This document shows, piece by piece, positions 1-10,383 of a stretch of DNA of 64,000 bases. Within the stretch, counting starts at the first letter, position 1; the number at the start of each line of letters is the position of its first letter. A program made the position numbers and the translations under genes. Under the pieces are notes generated by a model. The model was not told the DNA's origin. It worked only from the letters and a program-made list of their open reading frames with translations, and did not search any database. Origin of the DNA: Polyporus tsugae (lineage: Eukaryota; Basidiomycota; Agaricomycetes; Polyporales; Polyporaceae); assembly GCA_024305745.1 (NCBI GenBank), contig JAHRBS010000007.1:2914001-2978000 (forward strand), read 5' to 3'.

Positions 1-36
1 AACATTCGAAACAAATTTAATCGTGCGCCACCATAG

Positions 37-190
37 CAACTCGCGGCTCACACCCAAGCCACCGTATACGCCATCGCCGAGAAGGTGCGTTCTATATGCG
101 CGGCGCAAACTTCAAATCATCTCTCATGTTGACCAACTCGTTCAGGCTGCCGACATAATTAAGGGACGCTACAGTCGGACGCCCGCGTAG
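37..190 (+). CDS. 3' end of an unidentified plus-strand gene (last two exons)
   Basis: Two small exons read in one frame. After an acceptor (ccatag, ends 36) comes QLAAHTQATVYAIAEK (37-84). A GTGCGT donor starts at 85 and a ttcag acceptor ends at 145. The last exon reads AADIIKGRYSRTPA and stops with TAG at 188-190. Both introns would be phase 0, and the intron 85-145 is 61 nt, typical for this window. The rest of the gene lies outside the window, so no family can be named. The alternative is chance coding-like sequence, because only 30 codons are visible. Confidence 0.4.
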
Positions 191-374
191 TGGACTGCTT
201 CGTCATGCTCATGGTAGTATCTAGAACATCCGGTCGAATATTGGCGCATCTGACGGAGAGCTTTTGAATTTGATGATCCGTCGGGCGCTGTGAGCACTGG
301 TCCGTGTCAGCTTGAATGCTACAGGTACAATTTGATGTGGTTACGGATACATATACATATCCCGACGTGTTATG

Positions 375-1797
375 TCATTGCGGAGCTGCGAGACGCGCAC
401 GGTTGCGGTCAGACATCTCCTTGAACGCAGCTCCAAGCAAATTAGGGTATCGCGCAGTAGCGTGACGGGCTCGCAGCACCTCCTCATATCGCTGAATCTT
501 CTCGGGTCCGGACTGCAAGTCGAACGCGTGCCGCTGCGGAGACTGGTGTAAGCTTCAACGAGTAAGTGAGACCAGCAGCCTGCGCTCACAGATTCAGCCT
601 CCCGCTTCGCACGAGCCTCATTCCGCATCTTATTGAGCTCTTTCTTCCGCTCCTCCTCCTTCTGTTTCCTATTCAGCCCAGAGTTCGGCGTCGAACCGCC
701 CGGCTTGAGCGAACGGCGTCAGTGGGGTGACACAGAATTCGTGTTTCATGCAAGACGTACCGCGCGATAGAACAATTCAGAATACACGGAAGAGTCGAGT
801 AAGTTAATATCCGTGGAAGCCCCGGCAGGTTTCCGCACGCCGATCTGATTGCTGGTTGGGGCGGGAGTGAGGGTGGTGGTGGGTGGGGCAGGCTCCTCCT
901 TCCTGGCCGGGGTAACGGTAGGGGCCCTAGGCGCAGGAGTCGAGGGACCGGTGGATATCGACCCGGCGGGCTTGTTCTTCTTGATCGGGGGCAGCTTGCG
1001 CTTCTTCGGTATGGGTTCGTCCATGACATCGGGAGTGGACTTCGCGACCTCATCCTCCTTCACGCGCCTGACGGGTTCGGCGACGGGTGGTTGGACGACC
1101 TTGCGCTCGTCACGAAACGTAATCTCCCTGTCGTCTTTCTTCCCTCCTGCACCCTTCCCGGTTGCCTTCCCCACCACCTTGCCGTTCCGCCCCTTCACGC
1201 CAACCTTCTTACTCGAAAAGCCCGGCTCCGGGTCGAAGTCGTCATCGTCCGTGACCACGACGTCGAGGTCGTTGAACTCGTCCTCGTCTTCGTCATCTGT
1301 CCAGACCACCGCTCTCCTCTTCTTCCCAGACGACTTGCTCGGCTTGGATGACTTCGACTCCTTGTCCTTCGTGCGTGGCTTGCTCGACGATGCGGTAGCA
1401 TTCGACAGCCTGCGCCTGGTGCTCGGAGCAGGAGATATTGGTCGGGATGTGGATGGTGGGGGATCCGGAAGGAAGCGGGTGTCCTCGATGTCACCTTCGA
1501 TGTCTACGTCCTCGTCTCTGGCGCCACCCCCGTAGTCGTCCTCTCCAGATTCATTTGATGCACCTCTGGTGACCGTCCGTGCTCTCTTCTGCCTGGGTTC
1601 CGAGACGCCTTGATCATATGAAGAGGCACCGAGTGTGGCCACCAAATCGTCGTCGTCCGAGTCTATTCTCTGGATACGCCGCTTGGAAGTGGAAGGTCTG
1701 GGTTCTGGTGGCTGGTATATCTGTAAGGTATGGTTGAGGATAGAAAAAACATAAGACGTACAACAGCGGGTCTGGATATTTTGATTTTGAGAGACAT
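375..1797 (-). CDS. Orphan charged nuclear protein
   Basis: Four exons. The first reads MSLKIKISRPAV (1762-1797), followed by a 41-nt intron (GTACGT...TTACAG), a long exon (761-1720), a short exon (591-703 or so) and a last exon (375-542). The long exon is low-complexity and strongly charged, with acidic patches (DSDDDD, WTDDEDEDEFND, TDDDDFD) alternating with Lys/Arg/Ser-rich stretches and NLS-like PIPKKRKLPPIKKNK. The C-terminal part is a predicted charged helix (NRKQKEEERKKELNKMRNEA) and then a less biased tail, EKIQRYEEVLRARHATARYP...FKEMSDRNRARLAAPQ. That tail looks like the conserved part. It recalls chromatin-complex accessory subunits (PAPA-1/Ies2 were considered) but no signature is complete, so no function is assigned. 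It is head to head with OGG1, 184 bp apart. Confidence 0.7.
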
Positions 1798-1981
1798 GAC
1801 CGCAGGAGGGAACGAGAGTGATGCGGTTCCGGTAGGTTGTCCCGCTCCCAACAAGCGCCTATGCCGCACGACTCGTCCCAACCACATCCTTAACCTTCCT
1901 TCAGTCTCACCCTGGCCTAGTCCACTCAGCCATCCGTACCCTGTTTCCCCTCTGGCGGATACAGTTTGGTCTTTGGGCAAC

Positions 1982-3497
1982 ATGTCTATCGCGGTACCAG
2001 CTGGCTTTCAAACCCTGTCACTGCCAATCGCCCAGCTTTCCCTCGCCGCCGTCCTTAAATGCGGGCAGTCGTTCCGTTGGAACATATTCCCTCTCCATAT
2101 ACCCAGTCACCCCACCATCAAACATGGTGATTCAACTCATGAATACCGCCTCTGCTTGCGCGATCGCGTGGTTTGTCTCCGCCAATCTCGAGACGCGCTC
2201 TTCTACCGCTCTGTCTTTCCTCCAACCGTTTCCGGAGACCAAGGCCAACGGGAGGCTGAGACCCTCGCTTGGCTACGCGACTATTTCCAACTAGACATCG
2301 ACCTAGTGGACCTCTACCGCCAATGGAGCACCGCGGACCCCATCTTCAACCGAATACAGGACCGGTTTGAAGGGATTAGGATGCTGAGGCAGGACCCTTT
2401 TGAGAACCTCATTTCGTGAGCCTGCTCCCTTCGTGGCTTGTGGCTTGTGCCATGTTGCTGAACCCGAAGATAGTTTCATTTGCTCTTCAAATAACAACAT
2501 TTCCCGTATAACGACGATGGTCAGCTCGCTTTGTCGAACATATTCCCCTGCCCTCCTCCACTTGGCCCCTCCTACCGGCACAGACCTGGAGGACGAAGCA
2601 TACCATCCCTTCCCATCACCATCTACGCTTGCCGGGCCGGAAGTTACTGCGAAGCTCCGGGCCCTTGGGTTTGGCTACCGCGCTGACTTCATACAAAAGA
2701 CTGCAGCTATGTTGGTGGAGGTTCACGGTGTGAAGCGGAATCCCAAGACATCTTTGGAGCCGTCAGAAGAGTGGCTTATAACGCTAAGGAACATGGATAC
2801 AGCTGCTGCGCGAACTGAATTGCTGAAGTTCATGGGCGTCGGACGCAAGGTTGCTGATTGCATCCTGCTCATGAGCCTGGACAAGGTGCGCCGAGTTCAT
2901 ATCCCACAGCCCTTTCTGGAGCAACGTTGACCGGACGTATAACAGAAGGAGGTCATACCCGTAGATACCCACGTTCAACAAATTGCCACGAAATACTATG
3001 GCTTCCGTGGTCCTACCAAGAAGGGTACCATGTCGCCAAAGCTGTACGAAGAAGTGAGTTCTAAGCTCGGTGCAGTGTGGGGAGACTATGCTGGGTGGGC
3101 GCATTCTGTAAGTTGTCCACCAGTGCAAGACGTTCCCCTCTGACCACCGATGCAGGTGTTATTCACATCCGACCTGAAGTCCTTCGCGTCTTATGGCCTT
3201 GCTTCTCCATTGACACCTTCGACACTGTCTACTCCTGGCCTGACGCCGGACCGACATTCTCCGTCGCAGGACAGTCCTGGGATAGCGACGCCAACGGATG
3301 CATCCACACCAAAATCTGGGAAACGGAAACGAGGAGGATCGAGCCGTTCTCTGGTTTCTGAAACCCGAGTGGCGGAGATAGAAGAGACGCTTGTGCAGCT
3401 CGAAGCTGTTGAGGATGCTGTCCCTGAAGGAACTGGGGACTTGAGTCTTGCAGACCGCGTGAAGAGACGAAGGCGAGGAACCGTCTCTGTACGATGA
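1982..3497 (+). CDS. OGG1: 8-oxoguanine DNA glycosylase/AP lyase
   Basis: This is a bifunctional base-excision repair enzyme that removes 8-oxoG paired with C, in nucleus and possibly mitochondria. It has four exons (1982-2415, 2474-2885, 2946-3107, 3156-3497) and 449 aa. The N-terminal OGG_N domain covers about residues 1-140. The family hallmark SFICSSNNNISRI spans the first junction. The helix-hairpin-helix GPD motif is FMGVGRKVADCILLMSLDK followed by VIPVDTHV. The predicted catalytic Lys is K270 and the Asp is D289, 19 residues apart as in human OGG1 (K249/D268). That spacing decides the third acceptor (taacag, ending 2945). YAGWAHSVLF is also conserved. An unusual C-terminal tail of about 100 residues has seven S/T-P sites and a basic KSGKRKR, a plausible NLS. 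The gene is divergent from the orphan nuclear protein. Confidence 0.95.
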
Positions 3498-3822
3498 CTT
3501 ATACGCTCTGTAGAGCTTTCGGGATCGATGCATGTGCACGTTTAGCCTTTTCTATTCGTGTGTGCCCTGGCTACGAACGGCGCAGCAAGCAAAACGGGGC
3601 AAGGTGTCGCGCAGTAAGTTACTTGTGTGATGGTGTTCGGCATACAATGACGTATCGGGATGTTTTCCGAGAGTCCTGGGAAGCGCCCTGCCTTGGACAC
3701 TTGTCACTCACGCATGTCATACAATCATATCCGTTCTCCGTCCTCCTTCACTCTTGCCAGGATATAAACCTGTCCCGCCCCCTCCCCTCCCCCTCCTCCA
3801 ATACCCCTACGCATCCGTCAAT

Positions 3823-6052
3823 ATGTCCGAGCCATCGACCTCCCAACTGAAGGCCAAAGCGAAGGTCGCCGACACCGAGCCGATCGAGGCGAACGCGCAC
3901 CCAGACGAAGAGGACCACTCGGGCTCCGGCGACGACTCGGAGCCCGACGCGGACGAGGCCGGGGCGGGCTCCTCGAGCAATGCGGCCCAGATGGATACCC
4001 CCGCGACGGCGGGCAAGAAGAAAAAGAAGAAGCGGTCCAAGGCGGCCAAGGCACTGAGCGCGCTGACGGGCCGCGGGGGCAAGGACGCGATCCCGGACGA
4101 TGTTGTGCAGATCGTGCTGGATAAGGTGAAGGCGGAGGGCGGGGATGCGGTCGCGGGGGCGGACGCGGAGACGGTGAGGATGGCGCTGGAGCAGATGAAA
4201 CTCAGGGAGGTGCTGCAGGGCAACGCGGGCATCGGGGGCAAGAATAAGAAGGAGACTGGGGGCCATAAGGTATGCGTCTTACCCCCGTGCCGTTTGCAAA
4301 CCGCGTCGCGCGTATTAATCGGATCGTAGTTCTGGTCAACGCAACCTGTGCCGCAGCTGGGTAAGAGGAATCATTAGAGTATACACGCATCCAGTTTGCT
4401 AAAGGCTCGTTCTGCAGGTGAGGCACCCCCAGAGGCGGATGGCTCTATTGAGCCTTCAAAGCCTCGAGAAGAGGTTCGCCAAGACCCTTATCCCTTGCCC
4501 AAGGAATTCACATGGTCATTCATTGACATTAACGATCCCGCTGAGGTTTGTCTATACTTTCGTCTGTCACCTTGCATCCAACTTATCTGTTTCTGCAGCT
4601 CAGAGAGCTCTACGAGCTGCTGTCTGCCAACTATGTTGAGGACGACGACGAATCATTCCGTTTCCAGTATTCCGCGGAGTTCCTGTCATGGTAGGCGCAC
4701 TCGATAGTACCCAGCCCTCATCAGGCTCATGTCGCATCCTTCTAGGGCATTGAAGCCTCCAGGTTACTTCAAGGAGTGGCATGTCGGGGTCCGGGTGACG
4801 TCGAGTCGGAAGCTCGTCGCGTTCATTTCTGCCGTTCCAATACGGGTCCGTGTTCGAGACAGGTGAGCCTTTCCTTCATGACGGGGTTCGAACCACTAGC
4901 TAACCCTCGCTCCGTAGCGTGATCGCAGCGAGCGAGGTGAACTATCTCTGTGTCCACAAGAAGCTGCGCTCAAAGCGGTTAGCACCTGTGCTCATCAAAG
5001 AGGTCACTCGACAATGCAACCTCCAAGGCGTTTTCCAGGCGTTATACACCGCAGGAGTCGTCATCCCTACCCCGGTGTCGAGTGCTCGGTGCCTTTATTC
5101 CTTGCCATTTATAGCCCGGCGCATTCACTCAGCTTGACTGATCCAACCATAGGTACTACCACCGCTGTATCAACATCCCCAAGCTCGTCGACGTCCGCTT
5201 TACGAGTGTACCCCCCACGATGACGCAAGCGCGCATGATCCGCCTGCACAAGCTTCCTGAGAAGCCGCGCCTGATTGAGCAGGGCCTGCGCGAGATGGAG
5301 GAGCGCGACGTCCCGCAGGTGACAAGCCTCTTCGAACGATACATGAAGCGCTTCGGCATGGCGCCTGTCTACGACGAGGCCGACATCGCCCACCAATTCT
5401 TGAGTGGGCGCGGCGAGGGCCCTCGCGGGCCGGACTGCTGGAAGACGGCGCGTGATGGGCAGGTCGTGTGGACGTATGTCGTTGAGGTTAGTCCTGTTCC
5501 CCGTGCTCCATGATGCGACGCAACGAGAGAGGGATGGAGAACTGCATTGCTGATACAAAACAATTCCGTTGCAGAACCCAAAGACAAATAAAATCACGGA
5601 CTACGTCTCGTTCTACTCGCTCCCGTCGACGATCATGCGCAGCCCGAGGCACAACCTGCTCAACGCCGCATACCTGTTCTACTACGGCACCGAGCTCGCG
5701 TTCGAGGACGGCGCCGAGGCGAGCGGGCGGCTCAAGAAGCGGCTCGAGGAACTCATCACCGACGCGCTCGCCATCGCGGACAATGCCAAGTTCGACGTGA
5801 TGAACGCGCTCACGCTCATGGACAACGTCTCCTTCCTCCAGGACCTCAGGGTACGTCGTATTTCGCAGGCATCGGGTTCACCATGGCTAAGTAAACTCAC
5901 GACGATGCTTGTTTTGCTTTTCTTTGCAGTTCGGACAAGGCGATGGTATCCTGAACTTCTACCTCTACAACTGGCGCACCGCTCCTCTGGCAGGACTGCA
6001 GGCGACAAGGGAGACGCCTGCCGGTAAGGGCGTCGGCGTGGTCATGTTGTAG
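3823..6052 (+). CDS. NMT1: Glycylpeptide N-tetradecanoyltransferase (N-myristoyltransferase)
   Basis: The enzyme transfers myristate from myristoyl-CoA to the N-terminal glycine of target proteins, in the cytosol and on ribosomes. It has nine exons (3823-4269, 4330-4360, 4418-4545, 4599-4690, 4746-4862, 4918-5088, 5153-5486, 5575-5850, 5930-6052); lengths sum to 573 codons with frame kept at every junction. The N-terminus is a variable acidic region plus a Lys-rich ribosome-targeting type patch ([10 protein letters not shown]). The catalytic region includes [57 protein letters not shown] and YYHRCIN. The C-terminal lobe has [10 protein letters not shown] and [14 protein letters not shown] [11 protein letters not shown]. 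It ends in VVML; in this family the C-terminal carboxylate acts in catalysis. It is tail to tail with UFD1. One intron (4863-4917) carries a chance tRNA B-box-like string. Confidence 0.96.
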
Positions 6053-6362
6053 GACGCTCAGCGACCTTGACCCATCCCTCGGAATGATATACCGGTTATT
6101 GTTACGATAAAGGACACAAGTCCCACCATTGGATGCTGGACAGCGTACCGTGCTCAATGTACAAATGCAATCTATTGCAATGTAATGAACCATAAGTTGT
6201 ACAAATGCTGCAGAGTGCATGCGACCGTTCGGTTTTGTAATCATGGTACAATTGGCGAGACAAGTGCTACGGGTCCTAGCTAGCGCGCAAGAAGGAATTC
6301 GTATCATCGTCAAGTATACAGAGTTCGTGAGTAATCTCGAATATCAGGAAGGTGAAGGTGGG
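6053..6362. other. Convergent intergenic space, NMT1/UFD1
   Basis: This 310-bp stretch lies between two facing stop codons and would hold both 3' UTRs. I see no coding signal, repeat or RNA gene in it. Confidence 0.6.
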
Positions 6363-8076
6363 CTAATCCTCGTCGCTGTTGTAATAGACCTCCTCGTCAT
6401 CATCTACGCCAAAATCGGGAGTGGGACTTCTCTCTCGCTCTGTTTGCTGCTGTTGCGAGCGAGTCCGAGCGGGTAGGACCGGGACCGCCGCGCCTCCTGC
6501 TCCGACGGCCCGTGGGGTTACCGGCTTAGTAGACCGCCCGCCTAGCGTCTGACCACCAGAACCCCAGTTGGAGGTGGAAGCGGCCACTGCCTTGTTCTTG
6601 CCCTTATCTGATGACGATGGCTGAGACTGTCCAGTGAGGGTGTTTCCAGACCCCGCGAAGGACGTGGGCTGTGCGCGACCGAATATCAGCACAAGACAAG
6701 AGTAATACGTACAAGGAAACGCACCTGAGGCGGAGAGGCGGGCGATTCCTGTGAAGGAGGGGCGTAGGTCTGGACTTTGAAGCCGAAGAAAAGTTGACCA
6801 AACGGCAGATTCAGCGGCGCAGGGACATAGACATCGCTGTCGAGAGTGTCGTTTGTGACGATCCGTTGCTTGCTGCGTGAACAGTCAGTGCACCGTGCTG
6901 CGGTAATTCAGAGCCAGCACATACTCGGTGCGGAAGATCTTGCTGCCCTCGGCAGCGGCCTCGGCTTTCCTGTGGCTAATTCCCTTGCCCTTGGTCTTGC
7001 GGCCGTGAAGCGTCTCGCCCCTGCCTTTGAAGCTCTCCCACTGGTCGCCGCCTTTGCTAATGGCAACTCCCTTGGGTGCGGCGCCCGAGAACGCGCCAGC
7101 CAAGGATGATGACGGGCGTGACGACCCGGGAGTGGAGGAGCTGATATCAATGTTGAGCTTGGAGGCCATAGTGGTTTGTGGAGCCGCCTTGGGTCGTTCC
7201 GGCTCAACATATCCGACCGGAGCAGCAAAGTCGACTTCAAGATCTGTGTCGAGGACACTGATACCCTCGCCACCCGGTTCGGTCTCCATTACAAGAAGAC
7301 CGAACACGATTGTGTTGTAGGAGATCTCGATGATGTCCCCTTGCGTCAGCGCAGAAAAGTTACGGAGAGCTTGTTCAAGACTGCAAGGTCACCGTGAGCG
7401 TTAGACGAAACGATGCAAGAACTGCTGCACGTACACGGCCTTGGGGTCTGAGATCTCGAGGAAATCGACGGTCTGAGCCTGGAGCTTTACCAGCTTGCCC
7501 TTGGGCAGCTCGCAGCCGGTGATGCGGATAGGATCGCCTTCCTCCAAGCGCAGAGTCTTCATCATCCAGTGGGGGAGGTGAACGCATCCCTCTTCCGCAA
7601 TAAATTCGAGGACGCCGGAATGGGTCGATGCTGCAGGGTTGGCGGGGTTACGGAGCTTGAACATCCAAGGGGACTCGAGCTCCATGTTGGTAAGATTGGC
7701 AAGCGCGGTGGGAGGCATGATGACTAGGCGTCGTTGGAATTGAATAACCGTGGCGGATCAAGTGATGGCGGACGTACTCTTTCCACCATAGCTGAGATTC
7801 TCTCGAGGCCGTCCGGGAAGCATTGCGACGCTGTACGCCTTAAAGTACTCGTCGTACGAACGGGGATTGGGTCTGCCAACTCTTCTGAGAGGCATTCCAC
7901 CCAATCCTCTGGAACCTTTGGTCAGCAACTAGTATCTGGATATCCGTACGTCAAACATACTGGGCGAGTTGGGCGAAGAGGCCGGCAGGACCTCCGGCAC
8001 CGAAGTGATCTTGATCAAACTACCGGAAAATAAGAAGCCGCAACCTCTGATAGAGAGCTATGCATACCAAATCCAT
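6363..8076 (-). CDS. UFD1: Ubiquitin fusion degradation protein 1
   Basis: UFD1 is the ubiquitin-binding cofactor that with Npl4 recruits the Cdc48/p97 ATPase to ubiquitinated substrates (ERAD, chromatin extraction). Seven exons (8068-8076, 7961-8019, 7778-7908, 7435-7723, 6925-7380, 6725-6872, 6363-6668) sum to 466 codons in frame. The first exon is only ATGGATTTG. The Gly-rich N-terminus is followed by the double-psi barrel domain: YDEYFKAYSVAML, GGKIIMPPTALANL, GVLEFIAEEGCVHLPHWMM, DFLEISDPKAVLEQALRNF, LTQGDIIEI and VDFAAPVGYVEPER are all near-diagnostic. A Ser/Gly-rich linker follows, then a late conserved block PFGQLFFGFKVQTY. The tail is acidic (DFGVDDDEEVYYNSDED). The gene shares a 214-bp head-to-head promoter with CCT4. 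Confidence 0.96.
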
Positions 8077-8290
8077 GGTTCACGAATGGTGGATGGCGGT
8101 CAGGAGCAAGGAGTCAATGGGGGACGCGGTGGCTGAGGCTGGCAGACTTCAGCAACTAAACGCGTAATCTCGGGCGCTTCTATTCAGGTGTGTGGGTCTA
8201 TGGGCGTCTACTCTTGGCGTCGTAGCCTGTAGGCGTCTGACTGAGACTCTGCGAGATTTGGGATTCAATCCCTTCGTCCACAGATCCCTC
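8077..8290. promoter_or_regulatory. Shared head-to-head promoter, UFD1/CCT4
   Basis: This 214-bp space lies between two divergent start codons, so promoter and both 5' UTRs must lie here or overlap the neighbouring genes. It contains one ACGCGT hexamer near 8160. No TATA box is obvious. The regulatory role is inferred from gene layout only. Confidence 0.5.
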
Positions 8291-10285
8291 ATGTCCGCTG
8301 CCACCTTCCCTGCTCCTGTTGCCCCGCTCATGGCTGGGGCAAACAAGGCTTTCAATGACAAGGTGCGATTTGATGTCGTGTCAAATTTGAACAAAGCGTT
8401 GATCTAGCTAATAGGGCAAGCCTATGGAAGTCCGCCTGTCTAACATGGTCGCCGCAAAGGGTACGATTGGGCACACCTTAGTTTTCGGTTATGTTGGATA
8501 TTCACCCGGAGCGTGAAAAGCGATCAGTGATGCGGTTCGGACGTCTTTGGGACCGAGGGGTATGGACAAGATGGTGTGTACTGACATGCTCTTCTGCTCA
8601 AGACACAATTTATATCCTCCGCGTGCTCTTAGATCCAAACGTCTAAGGGCGAGCTTATCATTACGAACGATGGAGCTACCATTCTCAAGAGTATACAAGC
8701 TCTCCATCCTGCTGCGAAGATGGTGTGTGGTGCCCATGTCTTCATGCTTCTAAGTCCTTACAGGAGATCAGCTTGTCGATCTCTCCGCTGCACAAGACGT
8801 AGAAGCGGGTGACGGTACCACCTCCGTCGTCGTGCTTGCCGGAAGTCTACTTGGCGCAGCAGAGAAGATGCTGCAAAAAGGCATTCACCCAACAATCCTC
8901 GCGGAGTCCTTCCAAAGAGCATCAGCGAAGGCAGTGGAATACCTCACCGAGCTCTCCACCCCGATCAATCTAGACGACAAGACGTCTCTTCTCCGTGCTG
9001 CAACTACTTCCCTGAACTCAAAAGTAGGTCGTTTGGCAAATGGCGCATTGTTTTGGCACCAATGTATATTGGATCCCAGATAGTGTCTCAGTATTCCTCA
9101 ACCCTTGCCCCCATTGCTGTCTCCGCGGTGACCCGACTTGTCACTCCCACCTCCTCGAACGTTGACCTTCGCGATATCCGAGTAGTCAAAAAGGTTGGCG
9201 GCACGATCGAGGATACCGAGCTCGTAGATGGTGTCGTCCTCAACCAAAACGTCGTTACAACCGTCGGCGGCCCTACACGGATAGAAAAGGCCAAGATCGG
9301 TCTCATCCAGTTCCAGCTTAGCGCGCCCAAACCTGACGTACGCCATCTCTATTACATTCTCTTTGGTTCTCCAGGCCTGACCTTCGCGTAGATGGACAAC
9401 ACCGTCGTGATCAACGACTACAGGCAAATGGACAAGGTGATCAAGGAGGGCCGCCAATATCTGCTCAACATATGCAAGAAGATCAAGAAGGCAAACTGCA
9501 ACGTCCTTCTCATTCAGAAGTCTATCCTCCGCGACGCCGTCGACGATATCTCCCTCACCTTCCTCAAGCGTCTCAACATACTCGTTGTCAAGGACGTCGA
9601 GCGCGACGAGATCGAGTTCCTCTCGAAGAGCTTGGGCTGCAAGCCCGTCGCGGACATTGAGGCGTTCACGGAGGACAAGCTCGGCTACGCAGACCTTGTT
9701 GAGGAGACGACGCATGCGGGCGCGAAGGTCGTGCGGGTTATGGGGGTGAAGAACCGGGGGCGAACGGTCAGCGTGCTTGCGATGGGCAGCAACAGCCTTG
9801 TTTTGGAGGAATGCGAGCGTAGTCTGCACGATGCGCTTTGTGTCGTCCGCTGTCTGGTCAAAAAGCGGTATGTCGCGCCATCTAACCTCACCGACCTCCA
9901 TTACTGACAACTGTCTCACAGTGCACTCATTGCTGGTGGTGGTGCACCCGAGATCCATGTCTCACGACTACTCTCGCAGTATGCGCACTCACTCAAGGGA
10001 ATGGAAGCGTACTGCTTCCAAGCGTACGCGGACGCCCTCGAGGTCATCCCCACCACGCTAGCCGAGAACGCGGGCTTGAACCCCATCGCGATCGTCACCG
10101 AGCTCCGGAACCGGCACGCACTGGGTGAGCGGAACGCGGGTATCAACGTCCGCAAGGGCTTGATCTCCAACATCCTCGAGGAGGATGTCGTGCAACCGCT
10201 GCTTGTGACGACGAGCGCGATCGAGCTCTCGACCGAGACGGTGTGCCTGCTGCTCAAGATCGATGACTATGTCCAGACACGATAG
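8291..10285 (+). CDS. CCT4: T-complex protein 1 subunit delta (CCT/TRiC chaperonin)
   Basis: CCT4 is one of eight subunits of the cytosolic group II chaperonin that folds actin, tubulin and WD40 proteins with ATP. Eight exons (8291-8362, 8415-8460, 8521-8573, 8633-8722, 8772-9023, 9080-9337, 9392-9867, 9922-10285) give 536 aa, the usual length. ATP-binding and hydrolysis motifs are in place: [41 protein letters not shown], and [10 protein letters not shown] near the C-terminus. The delta subtype is shown by the end [20 protein letters not shown]...[11 protein letters not shown], where other CCT subunits differ. It ends 98 bp from the facing stop of the AP-4 epsilon gene. UFD1, its divergent partner, also serves protein quality control. 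Confidence 0.96.
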
Positions 10286-10383
10286 ATAGTTGTAGTTCCA
10301 AATAAAGTGTACAGTTATATCGCATACTGCTAAGCAACTCTTGGAGTTTTCTAATGCTGCCCAACCCTGGACTATCACCGAGA

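Noticed and set aside
375..710. PAPA-1/Ies2-type INO80 subunit identity for the first orphan
   Set aside because: The charged helix is suggestive, but the PAPA-1 motif and zinc-finger pattern are not complete.
849..1535. Long plus-strand open frame opposite the orphan nuclear protein
   Set aside because: It mirrors the low-complexity codons of the minus-strand gene and has no domain or splice logic of its own.
4870..4905. ggggttcgaacc, a tRNA B-box-like string
   Set aside because: It sits in a 55-nt intron of NMT1 with no A box or acceptor stem, too short for a tRNA.
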